Positions 17,992 through 25,485 of a stretch of 64,000 nucleotides of DNA are shown here, one piece after another. The notes under the pieces are model-generated. The model was given only the letters and a program-made list of their open reading frames with translations. It had not been told where the DNA came from and made no database searches. The DNA lies in NCBI GenBank assembly GCA_964581815.1, contig CAZORE010000023.1, positions 11,250 through 75,249 on the forward strand, written 5' to 3'. Every line of letters starts with the position of its first letter. Position 1 is the first letter of the stretch. Source of the DNA: Trebonia sp964581815. GTDB lineage: Bacteria > Actinomycetota > Actinomycetes > Streptosporangiales > Streptosporangiaceae. Made by a program: the position numbers and the translations under genes.

Positions 17992-19280
17992 TCGCTGAGC
18001 CCCCCGTTCCAGCGCCCGGTGACGGCCGCGGCGACGCACTCCTCGAGCGTCCCGAACCAGGCCTCGATGCCGAGGATCGCGGGCAGGTAGTGCGCCTGCT
18101 TGGCGGAGTCCGTGGCGAACACCCGCGTCCCCGCGGGCGCGGCCCGTGACATCGCCGGGCAGGAGTCCGCCAGCACCCGGCCGCCGGCCCGCTCGATCAC
18201 CTCGGTGTAGCCGGAGCGGTCCGCCATCACCTTCAGCGCGCGCGGCGCCATGATCCACAGCTCGGTTCCCGCCGACAGCCGCTTGCCGTCGAGCAGCGCG
18301 GCGGCCTGCCTGATCTGGTCGACGGAGGCGTGCGGGCAGCCGAGCAGCACGAAGTCCACGTCGGCGGACGACCCGATCTCGTTGAGCGTCTCGTACATCT
18401 GGCGGCGCTCGGCGGGGCCATAGACGACCGCGTCCGGTACCGCCTTGGCTGAGCCGCCGAACGCCGCCTCAACCGACGGCGCCTCCGGCGTGATCCCCGG
18501 GATGTGGTAGAGCTCGACGCCGCCGGAGGTCGCCGCCGCCGCGCCGAAGTGCTTCAGCTCGGTCAGGTCGGGCCGGGAGATCTCGCCGGTGATGACGGGA
18601 TGGTCCTCGCCGGCGACCCCGCCGGCGAAGTAGCCGAGCATCCCCCAGTCCTGGAACGACGTCACGGTATGGCCCTCGACCGAGATCAGGTGCGTGCCGA
18701 GCCGGTTCTCTTCCCGGTGATTGCCCCAGCAGGGGATCTTCCCGGTGAGCGACGCCGCTCCGGTCGACGCGATCCCCTCGCAGTTGGTCCGCGCGCCGAG
18801 CACCGAGTTGGCGTAGATCACCGCGGACGACTCCATCCACGCGCAGTGCTCGCCGCGCAGCGGCAGGTTCCCCACCTGGTACGGGGTGCAGGTGGCGAGG
18901 ATGTTCACCCCGTGCCGCCCGTAGAACGCCTCGGCGTCGTCCTGCAGTTCAACGTTGGCCCTGGGATAGGGCACGATGTCCACCGAGTCGGGCCCGAAGC
19001 CGTGCTGCAGCTGGCAGGTCGGCACCCGCATCTGCGGGACGGTCAGGTCAAGGTCGCTGTCCAGGTTGATCACGGCGAACGCCTTGTCCCAGCCGCCCTC
19101 GGCGACCAGCCGCGCCTTGACGGGGGACGGCTGGGTCATCGTGCCCGCCACGTTCCGTATGTCGCACAGCCGCTCCGCGTTGAGCGCGTAGCCGTACCGG
19201 ATCAGCAGGTCCATCGCGGCCGCCACGGCGTCGCCCTCGGCGCCGTCCCGCATCCGCTTTTCCTCGTCGGTCAGGAACAT
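17988..19280 (-). CDS. Aconitase X catalytic (large) subunit
   Basis: A 430-residue AcnX catalytic domain. Characteristic parts are MFLTDEEKRMRDG near the N-terminus, MTQPSPVKARLV, ATCTPYQVGN (Cys131), GARTNCEG (Cys167), a GVELYHIPGITPEAP region and ADSCPAMS near the C-terminus, which together supply candidate Fe-S ligands. The start overlaps the stop of the FAD oxidoreductase (TGATG). AcnX acts as a hydro-lyase. With FAD oxidoreductase, dehydratase and importer it appears to be part of a pathway for an imported hydroxylated acid or imino acid. Confidence 0.9.
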   Translation of the reverse strand: MFLTDEEKRMRDGAEGDAVAAAMDLLIRYGYALNAERLCDIRNVAGTMTQPSPVKARLVAEGGWDKAFAVINLDSDLDLTVPQMRVPTCQLQHGFGPDSVDIVPYPRANVELQDDAEAFYGRHGVNILATCTPYQVGNLPLRGEHCAWMESSAVIYANSVLGARTNCEGIASTGAASLTGKIPCWGNHREENRLGTHLISVEGHTVTSFQDWGMLGYFAGGVAGEDHPVITGEISRPDLTELKHFGAAAATSGGVELYHIPGITPEAPSVEAAFGGSAKAVPDAVVYGPAERRQMYETLNEIGSSADVDFVLLGCPHASVDQIRQAAALLDGKRLSAGTELWIMAPRALKVMADRSGYTEVIERAGGRVLADSCPAMSRAAPAGTRVFATDSAKQAHYLPAILGIEAWFGTLEECVAAAVTGRWNGGLSE

Positions 19281-20635
19281 CAGCGCCCCCCGGAGGTGCC
19301 GGTGAGCCCGAGGTTCGCGGCGATGCGTGACCGCAGCAGGCCCACGTCGATGTCGTGCACGCTGGTCAGTGAGTCGTGATCTTTTCCACCGAACGAGAGC
19401 GGGCTGCTACCGTCGGCCGCCAGCTTGAGCACGTGCGCGGCGGCGTGGCCCATCGCCGAGCAGGGCCCCATCACCCGCACGCTGGACAGCGCGGCGGCGT
19501 CGCCGTCGACGCACCGCCCCGCGGCGACCAGGTTGTGCGCGCCCGGCGGCAGCAGCGACCGCAGCGGCACGGAGTGCACGTGGTCGGCGGGAAACATCTC
19601 CCACACGTAGCCGTCGCTGCGGTCATGCAGTTCCACCGGCCAGGCCGTCCGCGCCACCGCGTCGTCGAACAGCACGCCCGACCGCACCTCGTCCACGGTG
19701 AGCTGGTGCACCCCGCGGATCCACCGGGTCTGCCGCCGCCCGGGGAACCCGTAGGCGCGCACCCGTGCCTCGCCGAACGCCTTGGGGAACTCGGCTTTCA
19801 GCAAGGCGATCGCCGCGTCCGCCTGGTCCCGCCCCTCGAACATCGCCCGGGCCGCGTCGACCGGGTCGAGCGGCGCGTCGATGTGCGTGACGTTCAGCAC
19901 CGCGGTACCGCGCCCGGGGAAGAAGAAGGCGAGGCCGCCGCGCCGCAGCAGCCCGAGTTCCTCGCCGCGCGCGGCGAACACCGCGTCGACCTCTCCGGGC
20001 TCGGGCTTGTGCGCCTCGTCGAGGTTCTCCACGATGACCTGCTGGCTGCCGTAGATCGGCCGCGACGGCACCCAGCAGGGCAGCCCGGCCTGCCACGCCA
20101 GTGCCGCGTCGCCGCTCGCGTCCACCCACCCGGCGGCCCGCACCCGCACCTCGCCGTAGCGCGTCGCGAAGTCGGCCGAGGTGACGAAGCCGTCGCGCAG
20201 CGCCACGTCGCCGAGCACCGCGCCGGTGATCACCTGGATGCCCAGGTCGCGCACGGTTCGCTCCAGCCAGCGGCCGAGCACGACCTCGTTGTAGAACACC
20301 GTCGTGGTGTGACCGCGGGAGAAGTACAGGTCACCGGATGGTTCAAGCGCCGCGAAGATCTCGTCGAAGATGCCGTGCGTCAGCTGCGCGTACCCGGGCG
20401 CGTTGCCGAACACCCCCGCGAACAGCCCGATCAGCGAGTGCACCATCTGCCCGCCGATCAGCGGCAGCGAGTCGACGAGCAGTACCGAGCGCCCGAGCCG
20501 CGCCGACTCGATCGCGGCGGAGCACCCCGCGATCCCCGCCCCGACGACGCACACGTCCGCCGTGACCTCGGGCACGGTCCCGGAGGCCGCCCGCGTCACC
20601 GCGTCCAGCCTAAGCTCAGTAAGTTCATGCGGCAT
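19280..20635 (-). CDS. FAD-dependent oxidoreductase
   Basis: A 451-residue flavoprotein of the FAD_oxidored type: an N-terminal Rossmann motif VVGAGIAGCSAA followed by LLVDSLPLIGGQM, a central substrate domain, and the C-terminal FAD segment VAAGRCVDGDAAALSSVRVM. The start is ATG 20635 (MPHELTELRL); a TTG-initiated extension would add 19 residues lacking RBS support. It heads the operon in front of the AcnX large subunit and is preceded by a perfect LysR-type palindrome. It probably carries out the first oxidation of the substrate; the electron acceptor is not evident. Confidence 0.85.
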   Translation of the reverse strand: MPHELTELRLDAVTRAASGTVPEVTADVCVVGAGIAGCSAAIESARLGRSVLLVDSLPLIGGQMVHSLIGLFAGVFGNAPGYAQLTHGIFDEIFAALEPSGDLYFSRGHTTTVFYNEVVLGRWLERTVRDLGIQVITGAVLGDVALRDGFVTSADFATRYGEVRVRAAGWVDASGDAALAWQAGLPCWVPSRPIYGSQQVIVENLDEAHKPEPGEVDAVFAARGEELGLLRRGGLAFFFPGRGTAVLNVTHIDAPLDPVDAARAMFEGRDQADAAIALLKAEFPKAFGEARVRAYGFPGRRQTRWIRGVHQLTVDEVRSGVLFDDAVARTAWPVELHDRSDGYVWEMFPADHVHSVPLRSLLPPGAHNLVAAGRCVDGDAAALSSVRVMGPCSAMGHAAAHVLKLAADGSSPLSFGGKDHDSLTSVHDIDVGLLRSRIAANLGLTGTSGGR

Positions 20636-20693
20636 GTCTGGGACGTTAAATCCGCAATAGCGGCGTAACAAGAAAAAGATGCTGCTAGTCAAA

Positions 20694-20708
20694 ATAAACC
20701 AGGTTTAT
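20694..20708. promoter_or_regulatory. LysR-type T-N11-A operator palindrome
   Basis: ATAAACC-A-GGTTTAT is a perfect inverted repeat and contains T-N11-A (T 20695, A 20707), the LysR consensus architecture. It lies about 60 bp upstream of the FAD oxidoreductase ATG, between it and the LysR gene. Confidence 0.65.
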
Positions 20709-20930
20709 GACGGCCAAATACAGGCCCGTGACCAGTGCTTTCCCACCGGTTCCGCGGCCCGCTGATCGGAATAGCGGTGCCTGATCGTGACAAAGCCGGC
20801 GGCCGACGGAGTGCGATATTGGCCGCCAGCCCGCGCTATCGCCGGGACGGCGCGGGGGCAGGCAGAGCGCGCCGCGGCCGCGGTGGCATGGTGCGAGCAC
20901 GCCCGACGGCCCCGCCGCCATGATCGTCAT

Positions 20931-20966
20931 GTGGCTTTTGGCCGGCCATAGCCGGCCAAAAGCCAC
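20931..20966. terminator. Perfect 16-bp stem-loop after lysR
   Basis: GTGGCTTTTGGCCGGC and its exact complement are separated by a 4-nt loop (CATA). The stem begins 34 bp after the LysR stop on the minus strand. There is no strong U-tract, so it may be a terminator, a processing site or a regulatory hairpin that separates the regulator from the operon. Confidence 0.65.
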
Positions 20967-21000
20967 ACGGGGACCGGGCGAGACGGGTGAGGGTGCGGAT

Positions 21001-21945
21001 TTACAGTCGGCGCGCGGTCTCCATGATCAGCCGCCGTAGCCAGGCGTGCGCCGGGTCGTCCTCGTGCTGCCGGTGCCACCACAGCGCCTCGACGATCGGT
21101 TCCGCTTCGCCGGGGCACTCGAGCACCCGCAGGTTGGACGAGGCCGCAAGCCTGGTCGCGAGCCGCTCTTGCATCAGCGCGACCCGGTCGGTCCCGGTGA
21201 CGAAGTACGGCACGGCGAGGTAGCTCTCCACCCGGACCGCGATCCTCGGCTGCAGGTCGAGCAGGGCGAGCTGCCGCATCACCGGCACCGAGCCGACCCC
21301 CCGGGTGCCAGCCCGGTAGTAGGGCGCCACCCACGGGAGCCCCGCCAGGTCACGGATGCGCAGCGCGCTGCCGCCGTCCAGCACCGGGTTGTCGCCGTCG
21401 AGCACGCACACCCAGCGGTCGCGGAACAGCTCGGCGGACCGCGTGTCGGGGAGCGCGAACCCGTTTGACGGTGGCGCGACCATGCCGTCCACGAACCGGA
21501 TGCCGTCTGAGTACTCGGTGGCGAGCGACTCGCGCACCAGCCGGATGTGCAGCCGGGCGCGCGGCGCGTCCCGCTGCACCGCGGCCGACAGCGCCTCGCC
21601 GATCACCATGATCGTGTAATCCGCCATGACGAGGGTGAACTCGCGTTCCGTGGTCGCCGCGTCGAACGCGGACGACGCCGCGAACAGCCGCTCGGCGGCC
21701 GAGCAGACCGCCTCAACCTGTCCGGCGAGCTGCTCGCCGAGCGGCGTGAGCACGTACTCGCCGTGCTCGCGGACCAGCAGGTCATCACCGAAGTGCCGCC
21801 GCAGCCGGGACAGCGACGCGCTCGCCGCCGGCTGCGTCACCCCCAGCCGCTGCGCGGCCCGGGTAACGCTGCGCTCCCTGACCAGCTCGCGCAGTGCCAC
21901 GAGCAGGTTCAGGTCCAGGTTGGCCAGGTGGGCGACGGGCCGCAT
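21001..21945 (-). CDS. LysR-type transcriptional regulator
   Basis: A 314-residue regulator. The N-terminal winged HTH (LDLNLLVALRELVRERSVTR, then AAQRLGVTQPAASASLSRLR) is followed by a LysR substrate-binding domain with the NodD/NahR flavour (LVMADYTIMVIG, LPWVAPYYRAGTRGVG). The start ATG 21945 has a purine-rich GGGGGGA RBS; a longer frame to 22152 adds an unlikely N-terminus. It lies directly upstream of the FAD oxidoreductase operon, in the same direction, and is likely to act at the T-N11-A palindrome at 20694-20708. It is divergent from the HtrA-like gene. Confidence 0.85.
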   Translation of the reverse strand: MRPVAHLANLDLNLLVALRELVRERSVTRAAQRLGVTQPAASASLSRLRRHFGDDLLVREHGEYVLTPLGEQLAGQVEAVCSAAERLFAASSAFDAATTEREFTLVMADYTIMVIGEALSAAVQRDAPRARLHIRLVRESLATEYSDGIRFVDGMVAPPSNGFALPDTRSAELFRDRWVCVLDGDNPVLDGGSALRIRDLAGLPWVAPYYRAGTRGVGSVPVMRQLALLDLQPRIAVRVESYLAVPYFVTGTDRVALMQERLATRLAASSNLRVLECPGEAEPIVEALWWHRQHEDDPAHAWLRRLIMETARRL

Positions 21946-22087
21946 AATCCCCCCATCAAACGCCCGCAACACCCTCGGTGACAAGGTCCACGCCCACGAA
22001 GCGCCAGCCCCCGATGGTGCCCCAGCCGCAAAAGGCACCAGCCCCGCCCCCGTTTCGCTCATCATGAACAGGCCCGGACGGCATTGG

Positions 22088-22116
22088 ATTGATTGCTTTG
22101 TAATGATGTAATCAAT
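22088..22116. promoter_or_regulatory. AT-rich divergent promoter with ATTGATT/AATCAAT inverted repeat
   Basis: ATTGATT (22088-22094) is mirrored by AATCAAT (22110-22116) in the 173-bp spacer between the LysR gene and the HtrA-like protease gene, directly upstream of the protease ATG (22119). It may be an operator or the protease -10 region. Confidence 0.35.
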
Positions 22117-22118
22117 GC

Positions 22119-23063
22119 ATGGCAGTGAATGATCCGCTTGATGAGTACTCACAGGTGGTGGTCCGGGTCGCCGAGCGGCTGACGCCCAAGGTCGCCAGCC
22201 TGCGGGTGCCTCAGGCGCGGGTGACGGGGCGCGGGGCGGGAGAGAGCCTCGGGTCGGCGGTGGTGTTCACCGCGGACGGGTTCCTGCTCACCAACGCGCA
22301 CGTCGTCGGCCGCGCGGCGGGCGGTACCGCCACCTTCTCCGACGGCACCACGGCCGCGTTCCAGGTAGTGGGGGCGGACCCGCTGTCCGACCTCGCGGTT
22401 GTCCGCGCGACGGGCGCGACGCCGGAGCCCGCCGAGCTCGGCGAGGCGGACGAGCTCCGGGTCGGGCAGCTCGTCGTCGCCGTCGGCAACCCCCTGGGAC
22501 TGGCCGGCTCGGTCACCGCGGGCGTGGTAAGCGCCCTCGGCCGGTCGCTGCCGGTGGGCGAGCACGGCCTTATCGAGGACGTCATCCAGACGGACGCGGC
22601 GCTCAACCCAGGTAACTCGGGCGGCGCCCTCGCCGACGCGCAGGCCCGGGTGGTCGGCATCAACACGGCGGTGGCCGGGGCCGGGCTTGGACTGGCCGTC
22701 CCGGTGAACGCGACGACCCGGCGGATCGTGTCGGCCCTGATGCGCGACGGGCGGGTGCGCCGCGCCTACCTCGGCGTGGTGGTGGTGCCCGCGCCGGTAG
22801 CGCCGGTATGGCGGCCCAAACTCGGCGGCCGCGCCACCGGCCTGCGCGTCGCGTCGGTGGTGTCCGCCGGCCCGGCGGACCGGGCCGGGCTCCGCGCCGG
22901 CGACCTGCTGCTCAACGCCGGCGGCCACCCGGTGGCGACCGCCCAGGACCTCCAGCGGCTCATGTTCGCCGAGGCGATCGGCCATCCCCTGCCCGTCACG
23001 GTGATGCGCAACGGCGCCCTGGTCGACGTCATCGCCGAGCCAACGGAACTGGTTGCCGCCTGA
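22119..23063 (+). CDS. HtrA/DegP-like serine protease with PDZ domain, no membrane anchor
   Basis: A 314-residue trypsin-like protease with catalytic triad His61 (LLTNAHVV), Asp91 (PLSDLAVVR) and Ser167 (NPGNSGGAL). A PDZ domain spans about residues 215-310 (ASVVSAGPADRAGLRAGDLL). Unlike most actinobacterial HtrA proteins it has no signal peptide or N-terminal transmembrane helix, so it should be cytosolic. It is divergent from the LysR gene and not obviously part of the catabolic operon. Confidence 0.85.
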   Translation: MAVNDPLDEYSQVVVRVAERLTPKVASLRVPQARVTGRGAGESLGSAVVFTADGFLLTNAHVVGRAAGGTATFSDGTTAAFQVVGADPLSDLAVVRATGATPEPAELGEADELRVGQLVVAVGNPLGLAGSVTAGVVSALGRSLPVGEHGLIEDVIQTDAALNPGNSGGALADAQARVVGINTAVAGAGLGLAVPVNATTRRIVSALMRDGRVRRAYLGVVVVPAPVAPVWRPKLGGRATGLRVASVVSAGPADRAGLRAGDLLLNAGGHPVATAQDLQRLMFAEAIGHPLPVTVMRNGALVDVIAEPTELVAA

Positions 23064-23144
23064 CCCGCTACCAACAGTTTTCCCCAGCCGTGCCCGGTGA
23101 CGCGGGGAGGTAGTTTGCCAGGTCGATCGCGGAATGGCAACTCG

Positions 23145-23193
23145 TTGTCCACAGGCGGTGGACAATTCGGGCGCGATATCCACAGGCGGTGGA
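23145..23193 (+). promoter_or_regulatory. Two DnaA-box-like sites in tandem palindromes upstream of ssb
   Basis: TTGTCCACA (23145-23153), the exact actinobacterial DnaA-box consensus, is paired with an inverted partner (GTGGACAA to 23165). A second copy, ATATCCACA at 23176-23184, is again followed by GTGGAT. The shared core TCCACAGGCGGTGGA occurs at 23148-23162 and 23179-23193, exactly 31 bp apart (about three helical turns). The sites lie about 120-170 bp before ssb. Confidence 0.55.
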
Positions 23194-23315
23194 TTGCCGG
23201 GGCGGCAATCCGGTGCCGCCGGGCACCGTGAAGGTGCGCCCGGCGATGAGCGCCAGCGGGCCGGCGGAGGCGGGAAACCCGCCGTATTGATGCACTAAGG
23301 AAGGAGCTGGCTGGG

Positions 23316-23930
23316 ATGAGCCAGGAAAATCAGATCACGCTGCGCGGCTTCGTGACGGCGGAGCCCAAGTTCAAGCAGACCGCGGTGACGGCGACGCCGC
23401 TCGCCGAGATCAGGGTTGGCTCCACCCCGCGACGGCTTGACCGTGAGACGGGGGAGTGGCGGGAGCTGCCAACCACCTATTACACGGTGAAGTGCTGGCG
23501 ACGGCTTGCCATCAATGCCGCGAGCTCGCTGCACAAGGGCGACATGGTCCTGGTGCGCGGGAGGTTCTCCGTGCATAACTGGGTCGACAGCGAGCAGCGG
23601 CCGAGGGTGACGATTGAGATCGAGGCGGACTCGCTCGGCCATGACCTCACCTACGGCTGGTCGCACTTCCTGCGCGGCTCGCACCCGGGCAACCGGGCCG
23701 GCGTCAACGCCGGTGAAACGGCGCGGCAGAACATCGGCGAGTCGGACGGGGATTACGAGGCCGGCGACGGCCACGGGGAGTATTCTTCCGACGGCGACTG
23801 GGATGAGTCGCTGCGCGCCGTGGTCGCTACGGAGAGTCAGCCAGACCCCGCCCGTGAGGGAGACCCGGCGCTCGCCGCACTGGTTGCGGCCGGTGAGGGT
23901 GGTCTCGCCGAGTCCGAGAACCAGCCGTAA
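23316..23930 (+). CDS. ssb: Single-stranded DNA-binding protein
   Basis: A 204-residue SSB. The N-terminal 110 residues form the OB fold (ITLRGFVTAEPKFKQTA, TTYYTVKCWRRLAINAASSL, DMVLVRGRFSVHNWVD). The C-terminal half is acidic and Gly-rich, with no canonical DDxPF tip (it ends LAESENQP), unlike the main chromosomal SSB. RBS AAGGAAGGAG precedes the ATG. DnaA-box-like sites upstream could link expression to replication. In mycobacteria, from memory, an SSB-like gene adjoins ettA; here ettA lies 30 kb away. Confidence 0.85.
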   Translation: MSQENQITLRGFVTAEPKFKQTAVTATPLAEIRVGSTPRRLDRETGEWRELPTTYYTVKCWRRLAINAASSLHKGDMVLVRGRFSVHNWVDSEQRPRVTIEIEADSLGHDLTYGWSHFLRGSHPGNRAGVNAGETARQNIGESDGDYEAGDGHGEYSSDGDWDESLRAVVATESQPDPAREGDPALAALVAAGEGGLAESENQP

Positions 23931-24132
23931 CGTCAGCATGGGATGCCGTGCGTCGCCATCCTCACGCCTCGTGACTAATGGAGGGGCGTGCGGCATCCGC
24001 TGAAACAGCAGCCAACCTGAGAATTCCGCGCACGCCCGAAACGTTTTGCATTTATTGTGTTACGTAGAGTGACTTGCAAGCGCTGGGCCACCGCACATCG
24101 GGGAAGTCTAACGAAGGCGACAGGCAACGGGC

Positions 24133-25485
24133 ATGTCAGCAGTCCAGGACGCGGCGCGACAGCGTCAGCGGGAGGCCGGCGGCGGTATATCGCTGTCATG
24201 GCACTGGCCGCTATTCGACGAGCCGTTGTCGCTGATCGGCTACGTGACCGGCGTGTTCGCCTGCTACCTGGCCTTCACTGGCTGGGAGGCTACGCGGACC
24301 CCGCTCACCAGCGGTGAGCTGACCCTGTTCGCCGCGCTGATGTGTTGCGGCGCGATCTGCGTCGAGGCCACCAGGCGGCTGGGGCAGCCCACCGGGGTCT
24401 CGCGGGACCTGCTGTCCGCGTGGTGGATCCCGGTGGCGCTGCTGCTGCCGCCGCTGTACGCGCTCGCCGCGCCCGCCGTGCTCGGCCTGTTGATCTACCT
24501 GCGGGTACGTCGCGCCGCGTGGTACCGCAGGGCGTTCAGCAGCGCCGCGCTCGGCCTCGCGGGCGCGTCCGCTTCCGCGCTGTTCCGGCTGGTTACCCCG
24601 GTGACCCCGGAGGGCCGGGCCGCTATCTGGCTGACCGACCAGGGGCCGAACTCGTGGCTGATGCGTCCGCAGCAGGCGGGTGTGGCGGTTGGCTGCGCCG
24701 TCGCCTTCGGCGTGCTCAACACGTGCCTGGTGGCGGTCGCCGCATGGCTAGTCGACCCGGACGCCCGGCTGGTCGACATGCTCTGGGACCGCGAGCGGAT
24801 GCTGCTCGACCTGACCGAGACCTGTGTGGGCATCTTGGTGACGATCGCCTGCGCGCTCAGCGCGCTGTTGCTCGCTATCGCGCTGCCCCCCGTGGTCCTG
24901 CTCCAGCGCAGCCTGCTCCACTCGCAACTCAAGGCGCAGGCGCGCACCGACCCGAAGACGGGCGTGCTGAACGCGGGCGCGTGGCAGGGAGAGGCCGACC
25001 TCGCGATCGTCAGGGCACGCCGCCGTCGCCAGCCGCTCGCGGTGCTGCTTGCCGACGTCGACCACTTCAAGGACGTCAACGACACGTACGGGCACCTCAC
25101 CGGTGACGCGGTGCTCAGAACGCTTGCCGCGGAGATGCGCCAGCAGGTCCGCGAGTCCGATCTCGTCGGCCGTTTCGGCGGCGAGGAGTTCGCGATCCTG
25201 CTCAGCGGCACCACGGCGGAGGAGGCCGGCCGGGTCGCCGAGCGGATCCGGCGCGGCACGGGCGTCGTCAAGGTGCTCACCAAGGACACGATCGTGGGCG
25301 TCACCGTCTCCCTCGGCGTCGCCGTCCTCGGCGTCCACGGCGCCGACCTCAGCGAACTGCTCGACGCCGCCGACCGGGCGCTGTACCGCGCCAAGCGCAC
25401 CGGCCGCGACCGCGTGTGCCTCGCCGACCCAGCCGACTCGCCCGGGCAGTTATTCCGTGCCCTCAGGCTCCCCGCCGTCCGCTGA
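24133..25485 (+). CDS. Membrane diguanylate cyclase (GGDEF domain)
   Basis: A 450-residue protein with an N-terminal module of several transmembrane helices (residues about 30-270, e.g. IPVALLLPPLYALAAPAVLG and GILVTIACALSALLLAIALP) and a C-terminal GGDEF domain. The active-site motif is GGEEF (about residues 349-353). The inhibitory I-site RESD lies the expected five residues upstream, so feedback inhibition by c-di-GMP is likely. LADVDHFKDVND is the metal/substrate region. Its 3' end overlaps the convergent kinase gene by 36 bp. The 24-kb side carries an AT-rich promoter region after ssb. Confidence 0.9.
   Translation: MSAVQDAARQRQREAGGGISLSWHWPLFDEPLSLIGYVTGVFACYLAFTGWEATRTPLTSGELTLFAALMCCGAICVEATRRLGQPTGVSRDLLSAWWIPVALLLPPLYALAAPAVLGLLIYLRVRRAAWYRRAFSSAALGLAGASASALFRLVTPVTPEGRAAIWLTDQGPNSWLMRPQQAGVAVGCAVAFGVLNTCLVAVAAWLVDPDARLVDMLWDRERMLLDLTETCVGILVTIACALSALLLAIALPPVVLLQRSLLHSQLKAQARTDPKTGVLNAGAWQGEADLAIVRARRRRQPLAVLLADVDHFKDVNDTYGHLTGDAVLRTLAAEMRQQVRESDLVGRFGGEEFAILLSGTTAEEAGRVAERIRRGTGVVKVLTKDTIVGVTVSLGVAVLGVHGADLSELLDAADRALYRAKRTGRDRVCLADPADSPGQLFRALRLPAVR

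Larger units (their letters stand above)
20636..21000. promoter_or_regulatory. Intergenic region upstream of the catabolic operon
   Basis: No gene is supported. It holds the operon promoter side with a LysR-box palindrome (20694-20708), and near its other end a 16-bp stem-loop (20931-20966) just after the LysR gene stop. The sequence between these two elements shows nothing I can support. Confidence 0.5.

Noticed and set aside
20636..20692. TTG-initiated N-terminal extension of the FAD oxidoreductase
   Set aside because: No RBS and a non-conserved hydrophobic start; ATG 20635 gives the usual flavoprotein N-terminus.
21945..22152. Longer start of the LysR regulator
   Set aside because: The extra 69 residues have no LysR character; ATG 21945 has a purine-rich RBS and begins just before the HTH.
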